Shown piece after piece: positions 1 through 6,340 of a stretch of DNA of 38,201 bases. Under the pieces are notes generated by a model that worked only from the letters and a program-made list of their open reading frames with translations, was not told where the DNA came from and searched no databases. Both the position numbers and the translations under genes were made by a program. Position 1 is the first letter of the stretch. Each line of letters begins with the position of its first letter. The stretch comes from a virus: positions 1-38,201 of IMG/VR virus record IMGVR_UViG_3300024308_000046; one strand, written 5' to 3'.

Positions 1-220
1 GTATCTGCAGGGCATAGCGGTGTTAGACGAATACGTGAATGCACTGACGTTTCATCGCAGGTAATGAGACTCGGCATCTTGGGCACACCTCGATTCAATG
101 GCGCTTGCATCGATGGCTGGAGTGGCGGCGGGATTTGCTGAGTTCTTTCACACTTCCCAACCCCCAGAAACGACTAAGCCCTTGAAAACCGAGGTTATTC
201 AGGGGCTTAGCTTTTTGATT
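1..220. other. Host DNA left of the prophage, no gene recognised
   Basis: No convincing gene is seen here; the short open frames lack coding character. The stretch 173-213 forms a hairpin (TAAGCCC ... GGGGCTTA) followed on the + strand by a T run (CTTTTTG), and it lies just beyond the 3' end of the old tRNA-Gly copy. It is therefore probably the original transcription terminator region of the tRNA, separated from the tRNA promoter by prophage insertion. Host assignment is inferred from its position outside the att repeat. Confidence 0.5.
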
Positions 221-270
221 TCTGGAGCGGGCGAAGGGAATCGAACCCTCGTCATGAGCTTGGGAAGCTC
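221..270 (-). repeat. attL: 3' part of tRNA-Gly(CCC), 50-bp direct repeat
   Basis: These 50 bases are identical to 37936-37985. They contain the tRNA-Gly 3' half on the minus strand, from the CCA end (223-225) through the T arm to the anticodon stem-loop. The 5' half is missing, so this copy is a tRNA fragment left by integration. The crossover must lie somewhere within the 50 bp. After base 270 the sequence diverges, although the 9-mer AGGTAATGC, which follows the repeat directly at attR, reappears at 297-305. Confidence 0.93.
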
Positions 271-347
271 TGCAGCAGACTGTCCAAGCGTGTCCGAGGT
301 AATGCAGAATTGACCGCCGAGCCCTTCTACTGCGGGGCCTCCAGGCT

Positions 348-386
348 AAGGGGGATGTCTCAGGTTGTTCCAGGTTGATCCCCCTT
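348..386. promoter_or_regulatory. Inverted repeat and tandem 10-mers upstream of int
   Basis: AAGGGGGAT at 348-356 is the reverse complement of ATCCCCCTT at 378-386, giving a 9-bp perfect stem with a 21-nt loop. The loop holds a near-perfect tandem repeat, CAGGTTGTTC then CAGGTTGATC (361-380). It lies between attP core and the integrase start, so it could be an operator or RNA structure controlling int, or an accessory recombination site. The structure is seen; the role is inferred. Confidence 0.4.
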
Positions 387-395
387 GCTTCGTGC

Positions 396-424
396 AAACG
401 GCCCCCAGAAACGGCCCCCAACTC
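396..424 (+). repeat. Candidate integrase arm-type site (P' side)
   Basis: Two tandem copies of the 11-mer AAACGGCCCCC, spaced 14 bases apart and followed by AACTC. Nearly the same unit occurs at 37868-37895 in the same orientation, 40 bp from the attR core, while this one is 125 bp from the attL core. In the circular phage the two would flank attP on both sides, as arm-type sites of tyrosine integrases do. It also lies just upstream of the int start, where binding could autoregulate int. Confidence 0.6.
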
Positions 425-440
425 CAAGGAATGCCAGCAG

Positions 441-1643
441 GTGCTCACCGAACGTCAGATCCGCGCGCTCAAGCCGGCCGAGAAGGAATTCACCGTCAGC
501 GACGGGCGTAGTGCGAGAGGGGAGGGCGTCCTGCTGCTGCGGGTACGCCCCAACGGGACCAAGGAGTTCTACTTCCAGCGTAGGAAGAACGGTCGCAAGC
601 TCAAGACCAAGCTCGGCACCTGGCCGGGCATGTCCCTCAGCGAGGCGCGGGACCAGTGCCGCGAGGAGAAGGAGATCCAGGTCGCAGCCGGCACGTTCAA
701 GGAACTGATGGCCGCCTACGTGGCGAAGTTGAAGGAGGAAGGCGCCGTCAGTGCCGACCACGTCGAGTGGAGCTTCGAGCGCTACGTCTCCAAACCGTTC
801 CCGACACTGGTTGAGCGTCCGGCCGTCCTGATCGGCCCTGCGGATATACGCGACATCCTGGCCAAGATGATCGACGACGGCGTCACCACCATGACCAACC
901 GGGTCCGATCCCGGCTACATGCCGCGTTCCAGAGTGCCCTGCAGCAGGCCTACAACCCCCGGGCCTACCTACAGCAGTCGATCAGCTTTGGCCTCACCAG
1001 CAACCCCGTGGGAAGCGTACCGGTGCAGGAGGATTGGGAGCAGCCAGGCGACCGCGCTCTCAGCGAGGTGGAGCTGGCTGCCCTCTGGAACCTTCTGCCC
1101 GAAAAGCTCTCGCTCACCACCGCCGAGTTGCTCAAGTTTCTGATAGCTGCCGGCGGGCAACGGCCTGAGCAGGTGCTGCGGTCGGACCGGACCATGTACC
1201 ACCGCGATCACCTGGTAGTCCGTAATGGCAAGGGCGGTGAGGGGGAGCGCCTACTGCACGTCGTTCCGTACAACAAGCTCATGCGGCAATGCCTGAAGGA
1301 GATGGATTGCATCAGCGAAACCAGCGCCTACCCCTTCCAGGGCCAGCAGGATGGCAAACCGCTCAATCCACAGTCGCTGTCCAGGGCGGTCCGTAAGCTG
1401 TGTGAGCGGCACCCTGACAAGTTCACCGGCCCGTTCACGCTCCGGGACATCCGTCGGACCTGCAAGACCCTGATGGCCAAGGCCAAGTTGAGCAAGGAAC
1501 TGCGTGATCGGATCCAGGGCCATGCCTTCAACGATGTGGCGTCAAAGCACTACGACCGGTACGACTACTTCGACGAGAAGAAGAAAGGCCTCGATCGCTG
1601 GGCGGCCTGGTTGGAAAAGCACGTGATCGGGACAAAAAAATAG
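441..1643 (+). CDS. int: Tyrosine-type phage integrase
   Basis: Site-specific recombinase that integrates and excises the phage at tRNA-Gly. The 400-aa product has an N-terminal arm-binding domain of the DUF4102 type (LTERQIRALKPAEKEF ... LLLRVRPNGTKEFYF, residues 2-60), a central SAM-like core-binding domain (about 90-190) and a C-terminal catalytic domain: Arg in GGQRPEQVL (241), the LRDIRRT box (Arg 338, with Arg in place of the usual first His), GH (361) and the nucleophile Tyr in KHYDRYDY (371). The chosen start is GTG 441, with AAGGA at 426-430. An upstream in-frame TTG at 375 would add 22 residues that do not resemble the family and would run through the arm-type repeat. It is convergent with the early operon. 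Confidence 0.95.
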   Translation: MLTERQIRALKPAEKEFTVSDGRSARGEGVLLLRVRPNGTKEFYFQRRKNGRKLKTKLGTWPGMSLSEARDQCREEKEIQVAAGTFKELMAAYVAKLKEEGAVSADHVEWSFERYVSKPFPTLVERPAVLIGPADIRDILAKMIDDGVTTMTNRVRSRLHAAFQSALQQAYNPRAYLQQSISFGLTSNPVGSVPVQEDWEQPGDRALSEVELAALWNLLPEKLSLTTAELLKFLIAAGGQRPEQVLRSDRTMYHRDHLVVRNGKGGEGERLLHVVPYNKLMRQCLKEMDCISETSAYPFQGQQDGKPLNPQSLSRAVRKLCERHPDKFTGPFTLRDIRRTCKTLMAKAKLSKELRDRIQGHAFNDVASKHYDRYDYFDEKKKGLDRWAAWLEKHVIGTKK

Positions 1644-1663
1644 GGCCGCCTAAGCGACCCTTT
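1632..1663. terminator. Bidirectional terminator between int and the early operon
   Basis: AGGG-C-CGC-CTAA-GCG-A-CCCT (1642-1661) forms a hairpin with one internal mismatch, preceded by seven A residues and followed by TTT. The A run gives a U run for transcripts read on the minus strand, so it can end both int and the early operon. It overlaps the int stop codon and sits at the end of the AlpA-like gene. Confidence 0.55.
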
Positions 1664-1847
1664 GGGGCTCCCACCTGGTTGGATCTGCCAACCACCTGTT
1701 GACCTCGGACTGCCTCCAGCCCACACGCCCCGGGGTGATCTGCACGGGGCTCGGGAACCTCCCGGCCTTCACCTCCCGCCGCAGGGTGCTACGCGCGAGA
1801 CTGGTGGCTTCGATGACTTCGGCCTCCCGCAAGAAACGATCAAGCAT
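1650..1847 (-). CDS. AlpA/MerR-like helix-turn-helix protein, possible excisionase
   Basis: A 65-aa protein with a winged-HTH of the AlpA/DUF-excisionase type: FLREAEVIEATSLARSTLRREVKAGRFP is the HTH and GWRQSEVNRWLADP the wing typical of phage regulators derived from MerR. It is the last gene of the early operon, converges on int, and its start overlaps the end of the upstream gene (TGA of that gene lies within the first codons). By position and family it is the best candidate for the recombination directionality factor (Xis/Cox), or a regulator of int. No other Cox-like gene is seen near int. The assignment as Xis is inference. Confidence 0.75.
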   Translation of the reverse strand: MLDRFLREAEVIEATSLARSTLRREVKAGRFPSPVQITPGRVGWRQSEVNRWLADPTRWEPQRVA

Positions 1848-2037
1848 CCTCCACCCCCAGCCATTCCAGGCGCCGCCTCCATTGTCTGCGCATCTCCTCG
1901 ATCAGCTTCTTGATCGCATCATCTCCCCGTTTCTTCAGGACCTCCCGCAGATCAACCAGGCGCTCCGGCGTGGTGTACCCACGCCGGAGCCAATACCGAG
2001 CTTCGCACTGCAACATGTGCTGAGAGTCCTGGCTCAT
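1840..2037 (-). CDS. Small phage protein of DUF7696 type
   Basis: A 65-aa basic protein (ECEAR-like start CEARYWLRRGYTTPERL, then VLKKRGDDAIKKLIEEMRRQW). The pattern CEARY, an R/K-rich middle helix and a terminal R-Q-W helix match the small phage family I know as DUF7696. Function unknown. It is translationally coupled: its ATG overlaps the stop of the PAPS-reductase-like gene as ATGA (2034-2037), and it overlaps the AlpA-like gene by 8 bp. It is fully part of the early operon. Confidence 0.7.
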   Translation of the reverse strand: MSQDSQHMLQCEARYWLRRGYTTPERLVDLREVLKKRGDDAIKKLIEEMRRQWRRRLEWLGVEDA

Positions 2038-3272
2038 GCCTGCACCTCCAGGAACAGCAGCGGCTGGACTGATCCGTCTGCATACACCCTGTCGAGCGGA
2101 GTAGTGGCGACAGGCTCGTCCCCATCCCAGCCGTCAGGCCAGGTCTCTGCGGCTATCAGCTCACGAATGCGGGCTTCTTCCTCTGGATTGATCATGTCCA
2201 CCATCGGCCGTCCTAGCCGCCGCGCCGCTTCGTTGATCTCCGCCTGGATGCCAAGCAGTCGTTCCAGTGCCATGAGACGAGACGCCAGAAGGATCGGGCC
2301 CATGCGTTGAGGGTTAGCCGCAATGCTGCCGTCTTTCAAACGCTCGACCCCGGCTTTGCGCAACCGGTGCTTGGGCTCCCGCAACTCGCGCCACAGAGCT
2401 TTGACCTGCTTGAGTGGCGCTAGATAGGCCCAAGATGGATTGAGCAGGATGGTATCGAGCGCCTTGTCCTCGCTGGCCAGCGGGCAGCCCGTACACCCTG
2501 TCCTCGCATTGATCTCTTCGGCCTCGTCGCCGCCGTAGGCGTCAGCAATCGTGGCTGTCGACCAGTCGCCGAACTCGACCTCCGGTGCCCAGTGCTTGAG
2601 CCATTCCCAGACGTGGCAGACGCGCCAATGCAGCAGCGGCGCCAGAGTAGCGAGGCGCCCCTTCAAACCCTTGGCTTCGGGCAGCACCTTCTGGTACCAG
2701 CCCTGGCCACACTCAGCGCCGTCCTTCCCACAGCTCATCTCGATGCGCTTGTCACGTATCGCGCTTTCGCCTTGGCGGACGCCTGTGATCATCAGGACGT
2801 TACCGTCCAGATCGGCGAGGCGCTGCTCTAGAGCGTCGGTCATCGGGTCGATCTTGATCTGGCGAGTGCACCAGCGGAGCGTGTTGTTGTTTGGAGGAGG
2901 AACCCCGCGCCCAAGGATGTAGACCATGAATCGCTTGTCCATGGGGGCAGTAACCACCTCGACGCGGATACCCCTTTCCTCCAGCTCCTCCATGATCCGC
3001 TTGGCTGCGTTAGCGAGCGGTAGCAGTTCTTGGCGCGTGTCGGCGTAGAACACGGTCAGGGTTTTCGGTGGCTTGATCCGGCCGGTATCGATCAGCCAGA
3101 TGACCAAGGTAAGGGTGGCGCTGCTGTCCTTGCCACCCGACCAGGCGATACCCCAGTGGTCATGGTCGGCTCCGTATGCCTGCAGAGACTGAATTGTAAG
3201 TTCAATGCTTTCAGTCATCTGCAGGCGCTGCGCACCGGCTGCGAAAATATCGCCTTGCCGTAACGAACTCAT
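2034..3272 (-). CDS. PAPS reductase / DndC-like ATP-pyrophosphatase
   Basis: A 412-aa member of the adenine nucleotide alpha-hydrolase superfamily. The PP-loop SGGKDSS is at residues 45-51, followed by a Rossmann-like core (LTVFYADTRQE). RWCTRQIKIDP (about residue 165) is the motif shared by PAPS reductases and the DNA phosphorothioation protein DndC, and a C-x2-C pair (GCTGCPLA) follows later. The family activates a substrate by adenylation and moves sulfur. Start 3272 gives an ATGA overlap with the methyltransferase stop, so the two are translationally coupled; starts further upstream would lie inside that gene. Phage copies next to DNA methyltransferases are common, and a role in DNA modification or anti-restriction is plausible but unproven. 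Confidence 0.85.
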   Translation of the reverse strand: MSSLRQGDIFAAGAQRLQMTESIELTIQSLQAYGADHDHWGIAWSGGKDSSATLTLVIWLIDTGRIKPPKTLTVFYADTRQELLPLANAAKRIMEELEERGIRVEVVTAPMDKRFMVYILGRGVPPPNNNTLRWCTRQIKIDPMTDALEQRLADLDGNVLMITGVRQGESAIRDKRIEMSCGKDGAECGQGWYQKVLPEAKGLKGRLATLAPLLHWRVCHVWEWLKHWAPEVEFGDWSTATIADAYGGDEAEEINARTGCTGCPLASEDKALDTILLNPSWAYLAPLKQVKALWRELREPKHRLRKAGVERLKDGSIAANPQRMGPILLASRLMALERLLGIQAEINEAARRLGRPMVDMINPEEEARIRELIAAETWPDGWDGDEPVATTPLDRVYADGSVQPLLFLEVQA

Positions 3273-5188
3273 GCCCCACCCCCTTGCTCCAGCTGCGCCA
3301 CGCTCAACCCCACCGCCACCGGCCGAACCCATATCGGCATGCTGCTGAGCATGAACGTCTCGCCCAGCTCGGCCAGCAGCAGGGTGGTACCCATCACGTG
3401 GGCGATCGCCTCGGCCGCTGCTGGCGGGACGGCGTTGCCGATCCGCTCGCGCCAGTCGCTGTCGCTGAGCCCGTCCAGGACCAGCTGCTCCTCGGGGTCC
3501 ACCAGGCTCTGCAGGGCAGCCAGCTCCAGGGTGGTGAAAGGCCTGTGCCAGGTCCCGTCGAGCGATTGGATGATGCAGGTGAGGCGCTCATCCGCCGCCG
3601 GCATGCGGGGATCCGCGACGCTCCAGCGGCCGTTGTCATAGCGGGCGCTGGCGGAGACGGCCCCAGCAGCCTGGTCGAAACCCACTACGCCGTAGTGGCC
3701 GCCCGTGAGGTAGGCATCCCCCTTGGTGCGATGGATGGCGCGCGGATCCGCGATCGACAGCGCGCCACTGGCCACCTGCTGGGAACCGGTCACGGTACCC
3801 GTGGGGCTGTTCCAGGTGCCGACGTGCAGCTTGCGGCTCGATGCCCCGGGGTGCCAGTTGAGGTATCGGGGATCGGCCACCGCCTGTCCGCCGGAGCTGG
3901 GCCCGTGTCCGCTGGGGACCGTGCCGGCGGCCTGGTCCATGCGGATCACCCGGAACACGTTGTTATGACGCACACCGCTCGGCCGAGGATCCGCTACCGC
4001 GAAAGCACCTTGTCCGGTGGTGCTGGCCGCGATGACGGTGCCGGCGTGGTCCTCCCAGTCCGTTACCGGGTACTTGCCGAAGCTCTGGCCGCGGGGATCC
4101 GCGACCGAGTAGGCGCCCTGGCCCGGCGACTTGACCCCGATGATGGCGCCCGAGGTGTCCGTCCAGCGACGCACCCCGTACTGCTGGTACTGGAGCGCCC
4201 CCTCCGGAGCACGTGGATCTGCCACGGAAAACGCCCCATTGGTCGGACTGGAGCGGCCGGCGATGGCCCCCATGCTTTCGTGCCAGCCATGCACGCCCAT
4301 GTAGCCGCTGCGGTACTCCGGCACGATCACCAGGTCGCGCAGATAGCCGTCCTCGATCGCCAGCTCGTTGAGGCTGCGCCAGTCGCTGCCGGCGCGCACA
4401 AGGGCAAGCCGAACCCAGGTTTTCCACTGCAGGGCCGGAACCCGGTGCATCGGCCCGGCGGCCTCGATGTCCCCCGGCAGCGGCATGCGGCCGAGGATGT
4501 CGCCCACGGCGCGCAGGCTCTTCTTCTCCGGCTCGTAGAGGAACGGCGGGACCTTCGCCACGTGGCGCGCCACCAGCAGAAAGCGCTTCCTGCTCTGCGC
4601 CAGGCCGCCCAACTCGCCGCAGTCGTGGGTGGTCTCGGCCACGGCGTAGCCGAACCCGCCCAGCAGGCTGTTGATCTGGTCCAGCAGGTGCCGGCCACGG
4701 GTGGCCAGGCGCGGGACGTTCTCGAACACGATCAGCGGCACTGGATCGTCCGCCCAAGCCTCGCCCATCAGCCAGATGCAACGCAGTGTCAGCTCGTTCA
4801 GGGCCTGGTATCGCGGGGTCTGGCTCAGCTTCTCCGAGAGCAGGCCGCTGGCACCTTTGCAGGGGCTGGAGATGAACACCGCGTCAGGGCGACGGCCGCG
4901 TGCGGCTCGGCGCACGTCTTCTGGCGTTGCCTCGCGCCACCCTTGCGGCGGCTCCTTCCCGTGGAAACGGATGTACTGGTCGCGGGTGAACAGGTCGAGC
5001 AGCGTCCCAGGCACGCCGGCCAGGCGCTCGAAGTCGGCAAGCCCGGCGGGATCCACATCGATCCCGCCCAGGCACTCCCACCTGGCCTCGACGCTGCCAA
5101 CCCGGGGCCGGGCGCGGTTGAAGCCCTTGGCGCCACCGCCCAGGCCACAGCAGAAGTGGAAATGGTAGAGCGTTCGGCGGTTAGCCAT
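3269..5188 (-). CDS. C5-cytosine DNA methyltransferase with duplicated repeat region
   Basis: Transfers methyl from AdoMet to C5 of cytosine, probably protecting phage DNA. At 639 aa it is longer than the usual 330-450. Motif I is FHFCCGLGGGAKGF (10-23), motif IV has the catalytic Cys in SSPCKG (110), motif VI is FENV (155-158), motif VIII is QSRKR (198-202) and motif X is RIGNAVPPA (582-590). Between VIII and X, residues about 300-530 hold six repeats of 36-45 aa, each with (D/Q)-x-AGT-V near its middle and ending in (V/I)ADPR (at 322, 362, 398, 437, 479 and 524). These resemble copies of the motif IX segment (PxxTVT ... P.R.LT..E.A.LQ); the last runs into a real FTTLELAALQ. The gene overlaps its upstream neighbour by 8 bp. 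Confidence 0.92.
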   Translation of the reverse strand: MANRRTLYHFHFCCGLGGGAKGFNRARPRVGSVEARWECLGGIDVDPAGLADFERLAGVPGTLLDLFTRDQYIRFHGKEPPQGWREATPEDVRRAARGRRPDAVFISSPCKGASGLLSEKLSQTPRYQALNELTLRCIWLMGEAWADDPVPLIVFENVPRLATRGRHLLDQINSLLGGFGYAVAETTHDCGELGGLAQSRKRFLLVARHVAKVPPFLYEPEKKSLRAVGDILGRMPLPGDIEAAGPMHRVPALQWKTWVRLALVRAGSDWRSLNELAIEDGYLRDLVIVPEYRSGYMGVHGWHESMGAIAGRSSPTNGAFSVADPRAPEGALQYQQYGVRRWTDTSGAIIGVKSPGQGAYSVADPRGQSFGKYPVTDWEDHAGTVIAASTTGQGAFAVADPRPSGVRHNNVFRVIRMDQAAGTVPSGHGPSSGGQAVADPRYLNWHPGASSRKLHVGTWNSPTGTVTGSQQVASGALSIADPRAIHRTKGDAYLTGGHYGVVGFDQAAGAVSASARYDNGRWSVADPRMPAADERLTCIIQSLDGTWHRPFTTLELAALQSLVDPEEQLVLDGLSDSDWRERIGNAVPPAAAEAIAHVMGTTLLLAELGETFMLSSMPIWVRPVAVGLSVAQLEQGGGA

Positions 5189-5471
5189 GAGCCACCTCCA
5201 CCATCGCGTACACCGTCACATCCTCCAGGCCGACGCGGTCCACGCCGACCAGGCGCTTGATGCCGTCCAGGTTGGCGGGGTGGCAGTCGGTGATCAGCAC
5301 CGCCGGTGCCTCCTCGTACTCCCCGCGCAGATCCTGGAGCTTGGCCAGCAGCCCACCGAAGGAGCTGTAGAGGCCGGCCTCCAGCTCCACCAGCGGGCGG
5401 CCCTGGGCGGCCAGGCCCTGGCGCAGCTTGCTCGCCGAACGGCGAGCGGTATCGATGATCTCAACGCGCAT
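5181..5471 (-). CDS. Unknown small phage protein (96 aa)
   Basis: The 96-aa product (starting MRVEIIDTARRSASKLRQGL) is a mixed alpha/beta protein without membrane segments or Cys motifs. I do not recognise the family. The start at 5471 has GGGAGG upstream with good spacing; longer in-frame versions would read through the neighbouring zinc-ribbon gene in another frame and give low-complexity residues. It overlaps the methyltransferase start by 8 bp and the upstream gene by 11 bp, so it is translated with the modification module, perhaps as an accessory factor. Confidence 0.8.
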   Translation of the reverse strand: MRVEIIDTARRSASKLRQGLAAQGRPLVELEAGLYSSFGGLLAKLQDLRGEYEEAPAVLITDCHPANLDGIKRLVGVDRVGLEDVTVYAMVEVAHG

Positions 5472-5703
5472 AGCGGCGACCTCCCAGGGCCTTCTTGGCC
5501 TTGATGTTCTCCATGTAGGTCGCCCACTCGGCCGCCTTGCGCTTCTGGCGCAGGCGGCTGCAGGTCGCGTGCTTGCGGTTGGAACGGGGGCCGCCGCATA
5601 CGTCGCAGATGCTCGGCAGCTCCAGGCGGTGGCTGGCCATGGTCGGCCGGGTGCGCGGGGTGCTAGCCTTCGCCCCGCCAACATCGGGTTGATTCACTTG
5701 CAT
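5461..5703 (-). CDS. Small putative zinc-binding phage protein (80 aa)
   Basis: The 80-aa product has a polar N-terminus and a C-x2-C followed by a third Cys and a His (CDVCGGPRSNRKHATC, residues 33-48), then a very basic helix (RLRQKRKAAEW ... KAKKALGGRRYAR). This suggests a small zinc ribbon that binds nucleic acid. Start 5703 is preceded by AAGGAG, part of the 16-base leader also found in front of two neighbouring genes. It overlaps the next gene by 11 bp. Family not recognised. Confidence 0.75.
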   Translation of the reverse strand: MQVNQPDVGGAKASTPRTRPTMASHRLELPSICDVCGGPRSNRKHATCSRLRQKRKAAEWATYMENIKAKKALGGRRYAR

Positions 5704-5709
5704 GGTGCT

Positions 5710-5756
5710 TCTCCTTGGGGTTGGTCGGCGTCGGGGTGTTGCAGCACCCCGACGCC
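5710..5756 (-). promoter_or_regulatory. Intercistronic stem-loop cassette A
   Basis: A perfect 12-bp stem (5727-5738 with 5745-5756) closed by a six-base loop reading CTGCAA on the transcribed strand, followed by the ribosome-binding site AAGGAG (5710-5715) and ATG at 5703. Cassettes B and C have the same loop and leader but different, mostly compensating stems. It is likely an RNA element (processing, stability or protein-binding site) rather than a terminator, as no U run follows. Confidence 0.7.
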
Positions 5757-5771
5757 ACTCTCTCCGGCCGT

Positions 5772-6101
5772 TCAGGCCCAGTTGTGGCGCAGCTCAGCCC
5801 ATATCGCCTCGCCGTCCGCCACGTACTCGTGCACCTCCTGCTCCGGGCTGTTGTCCAGGCGCAGCACCGCGATGCAGTCGTCGAACAGCCCCGCATCCAA
5901 CGCCCGCAGGCGGGTCAGGTCGAAGGGAAAGGCCGCCCCGTTGTAGAGGCCGAGCAGGAAGCCCCCCACCACCGCGCTCTGCCCCGTATCGCGGCGTGCC
6001 ACCGGCACCAGGCGGCGCAGGGCCGCGACACCGGCCGCGCGGATGGCCGGCCGCTCCTCCTGGTAGCGGAACAGCTCGTTGATCACGTCTTTCTCTTGCA
6101 T
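5772..6101 (-). CDS. DUF7673-type phage protein
   Basis: A 109-aa acidic protein. The segment AALRRLVPVARRDTGQSAVVGGFLLGLYNG followed by FDLTRLRALD and DDCIAVLRL matches the conserved core (L-x2-L-V-x2-A-x2-DTGQS ... FLL ... FDLT) of a small phage and plasmid family I know as DUF7673; its function is unknown. The start at 6101 is preceded by AAGGAG in the shared 16-base leader. Stem-loop cassette B lies upstream and cassette A downstream, so the gene is isolated from its neighbours by RNA structures. Confidence 0.8.
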   Translation of the reverse strand: MQEKDVINELFRYQEERPAIRAAGVAALRRLVPVARRDTGQSAVVGGFLLGLYNGAAFPFDLTRLRALDAGLFDDCIAVLRLDNSPEQEVHEYVADGEAIWAELRHNWA

Positions 6102-6107
6102 GGTGCT

Positions 6108-6145
6108 TCTCCTCGGTCATGGTCCCGGGCGTTGCAGCGCCCGGG
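6108..6145 (-). promoter_or_regulatory. Intercistronic stem-loop cassette B
   Basis: A perfect 8-bp stem CCCGGGCG/CGCCCGGG (6124-6131 with 6138-6145) with loop CTGCAA on the transcribed strand, followed by the AAGGAG leader (6108-6113) in front of the gene starting at 6101. The loop and leader are shared with cassettes A and C. No U run follows the stem. Confidence 0.7.
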
Positions 6146-6164
6146 TGTAGTGGGGTGGGTTACA
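6146..6164. promoter_or_regulatory. Ogr-box-like dyad TGTA-N11-TACA in the early region
   Basis: TGTA (6146-6149), eleven G-rich bases, then TACA (6161-6164), the same architecture as the three late-promoter boxes. Its centre is 54 bp from the next start (6101). It overlaps the stop codon of the 43-aa gene. It could let the late activator stimulate the downstream genes, or it may be a chance match. Confidence 0.35.
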
Positions 6165-6291
6165 GCGTGGCCACCAGGGCCAGCAGCGCGTCGGTGCCGA
6201 CCAGGCCCAGGGCCACCAGCAGGGCCAGGGCGGTGCCGGTAACGGCCAGGGCCAGCGGCAGGCCTGGAGGGTTGAGGTCGTCGTTGTGCAT
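6160..6291 (-). CDS. Small hydrophobic membrane peptide (43 aa)
   Basis: A 43-residue frame starting MHNDDLNPPG, with one continuous hydrophobic segment (residues 11-43, Leu/Ala/Val-rich with one Asp), so a single-pass membrane peptide is predicted. The start is supported by the exact 16-base leader AAGGAGAAGCACCATG, which also precedes the genes at 5703 and 6101. It is flanked by stem-loop cassettes on both sides. Function unknown; it could be a holin-like, exclusion or inhibitor peptide. The size and strong RBS are seen; the role is not. Confidence 0.65.
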   Translation of the reverse strand: MHNDDLNPPGLPLALAVTGTALALLVALGLVGTDALLALVATL

Positions 6292-6297
6292 GGTGCT

Positions 6298-6337
6298 TCT
6301 CCTTGGGGTGGGTGCCTGGGCGTTGCAGCGCCCGGGC
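6298..6337 (-). promoter_or_regulatory. Intercistronic stem-loop cassette C
   Basis: A 9-bp stem with one A-C mismatch (6314-6322 with 6329-6337) and loop CTGCAA on the transcribed strand, followed by AAGGAG (6298-6303) and ATG at 6291. It follows the primase-helicase stop codon directly. Bases 6289-6313 also match cassette A's leader closely, so the whole cassette seems duplicated. Confidence 0.7.
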
Positions 6338-6340
6338 GGG

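Noticed and set aside
98-313. 71-aa frame spanning attL
   Set aside because: It runs through the tRNA fragment and has no RBS; the sequence is noncoding tRNA and terminator DNA.
375-440. TTG start for integrase, adding 22 residues
   Set aside because: The extension overlaps the arm-type repeat and lacks family similarity; GTG 441 has a ribosome site and begins at the conserved LTERQIRALKP.
3284-5260. 658-aa open frame on the + strand over the methyltransferase
   Set aside because: It is antisense to a gene with all C5-methyltransferase motifs and is Arg/Ala/Gly/His-rich without domains. High GC gives such shadow frames.
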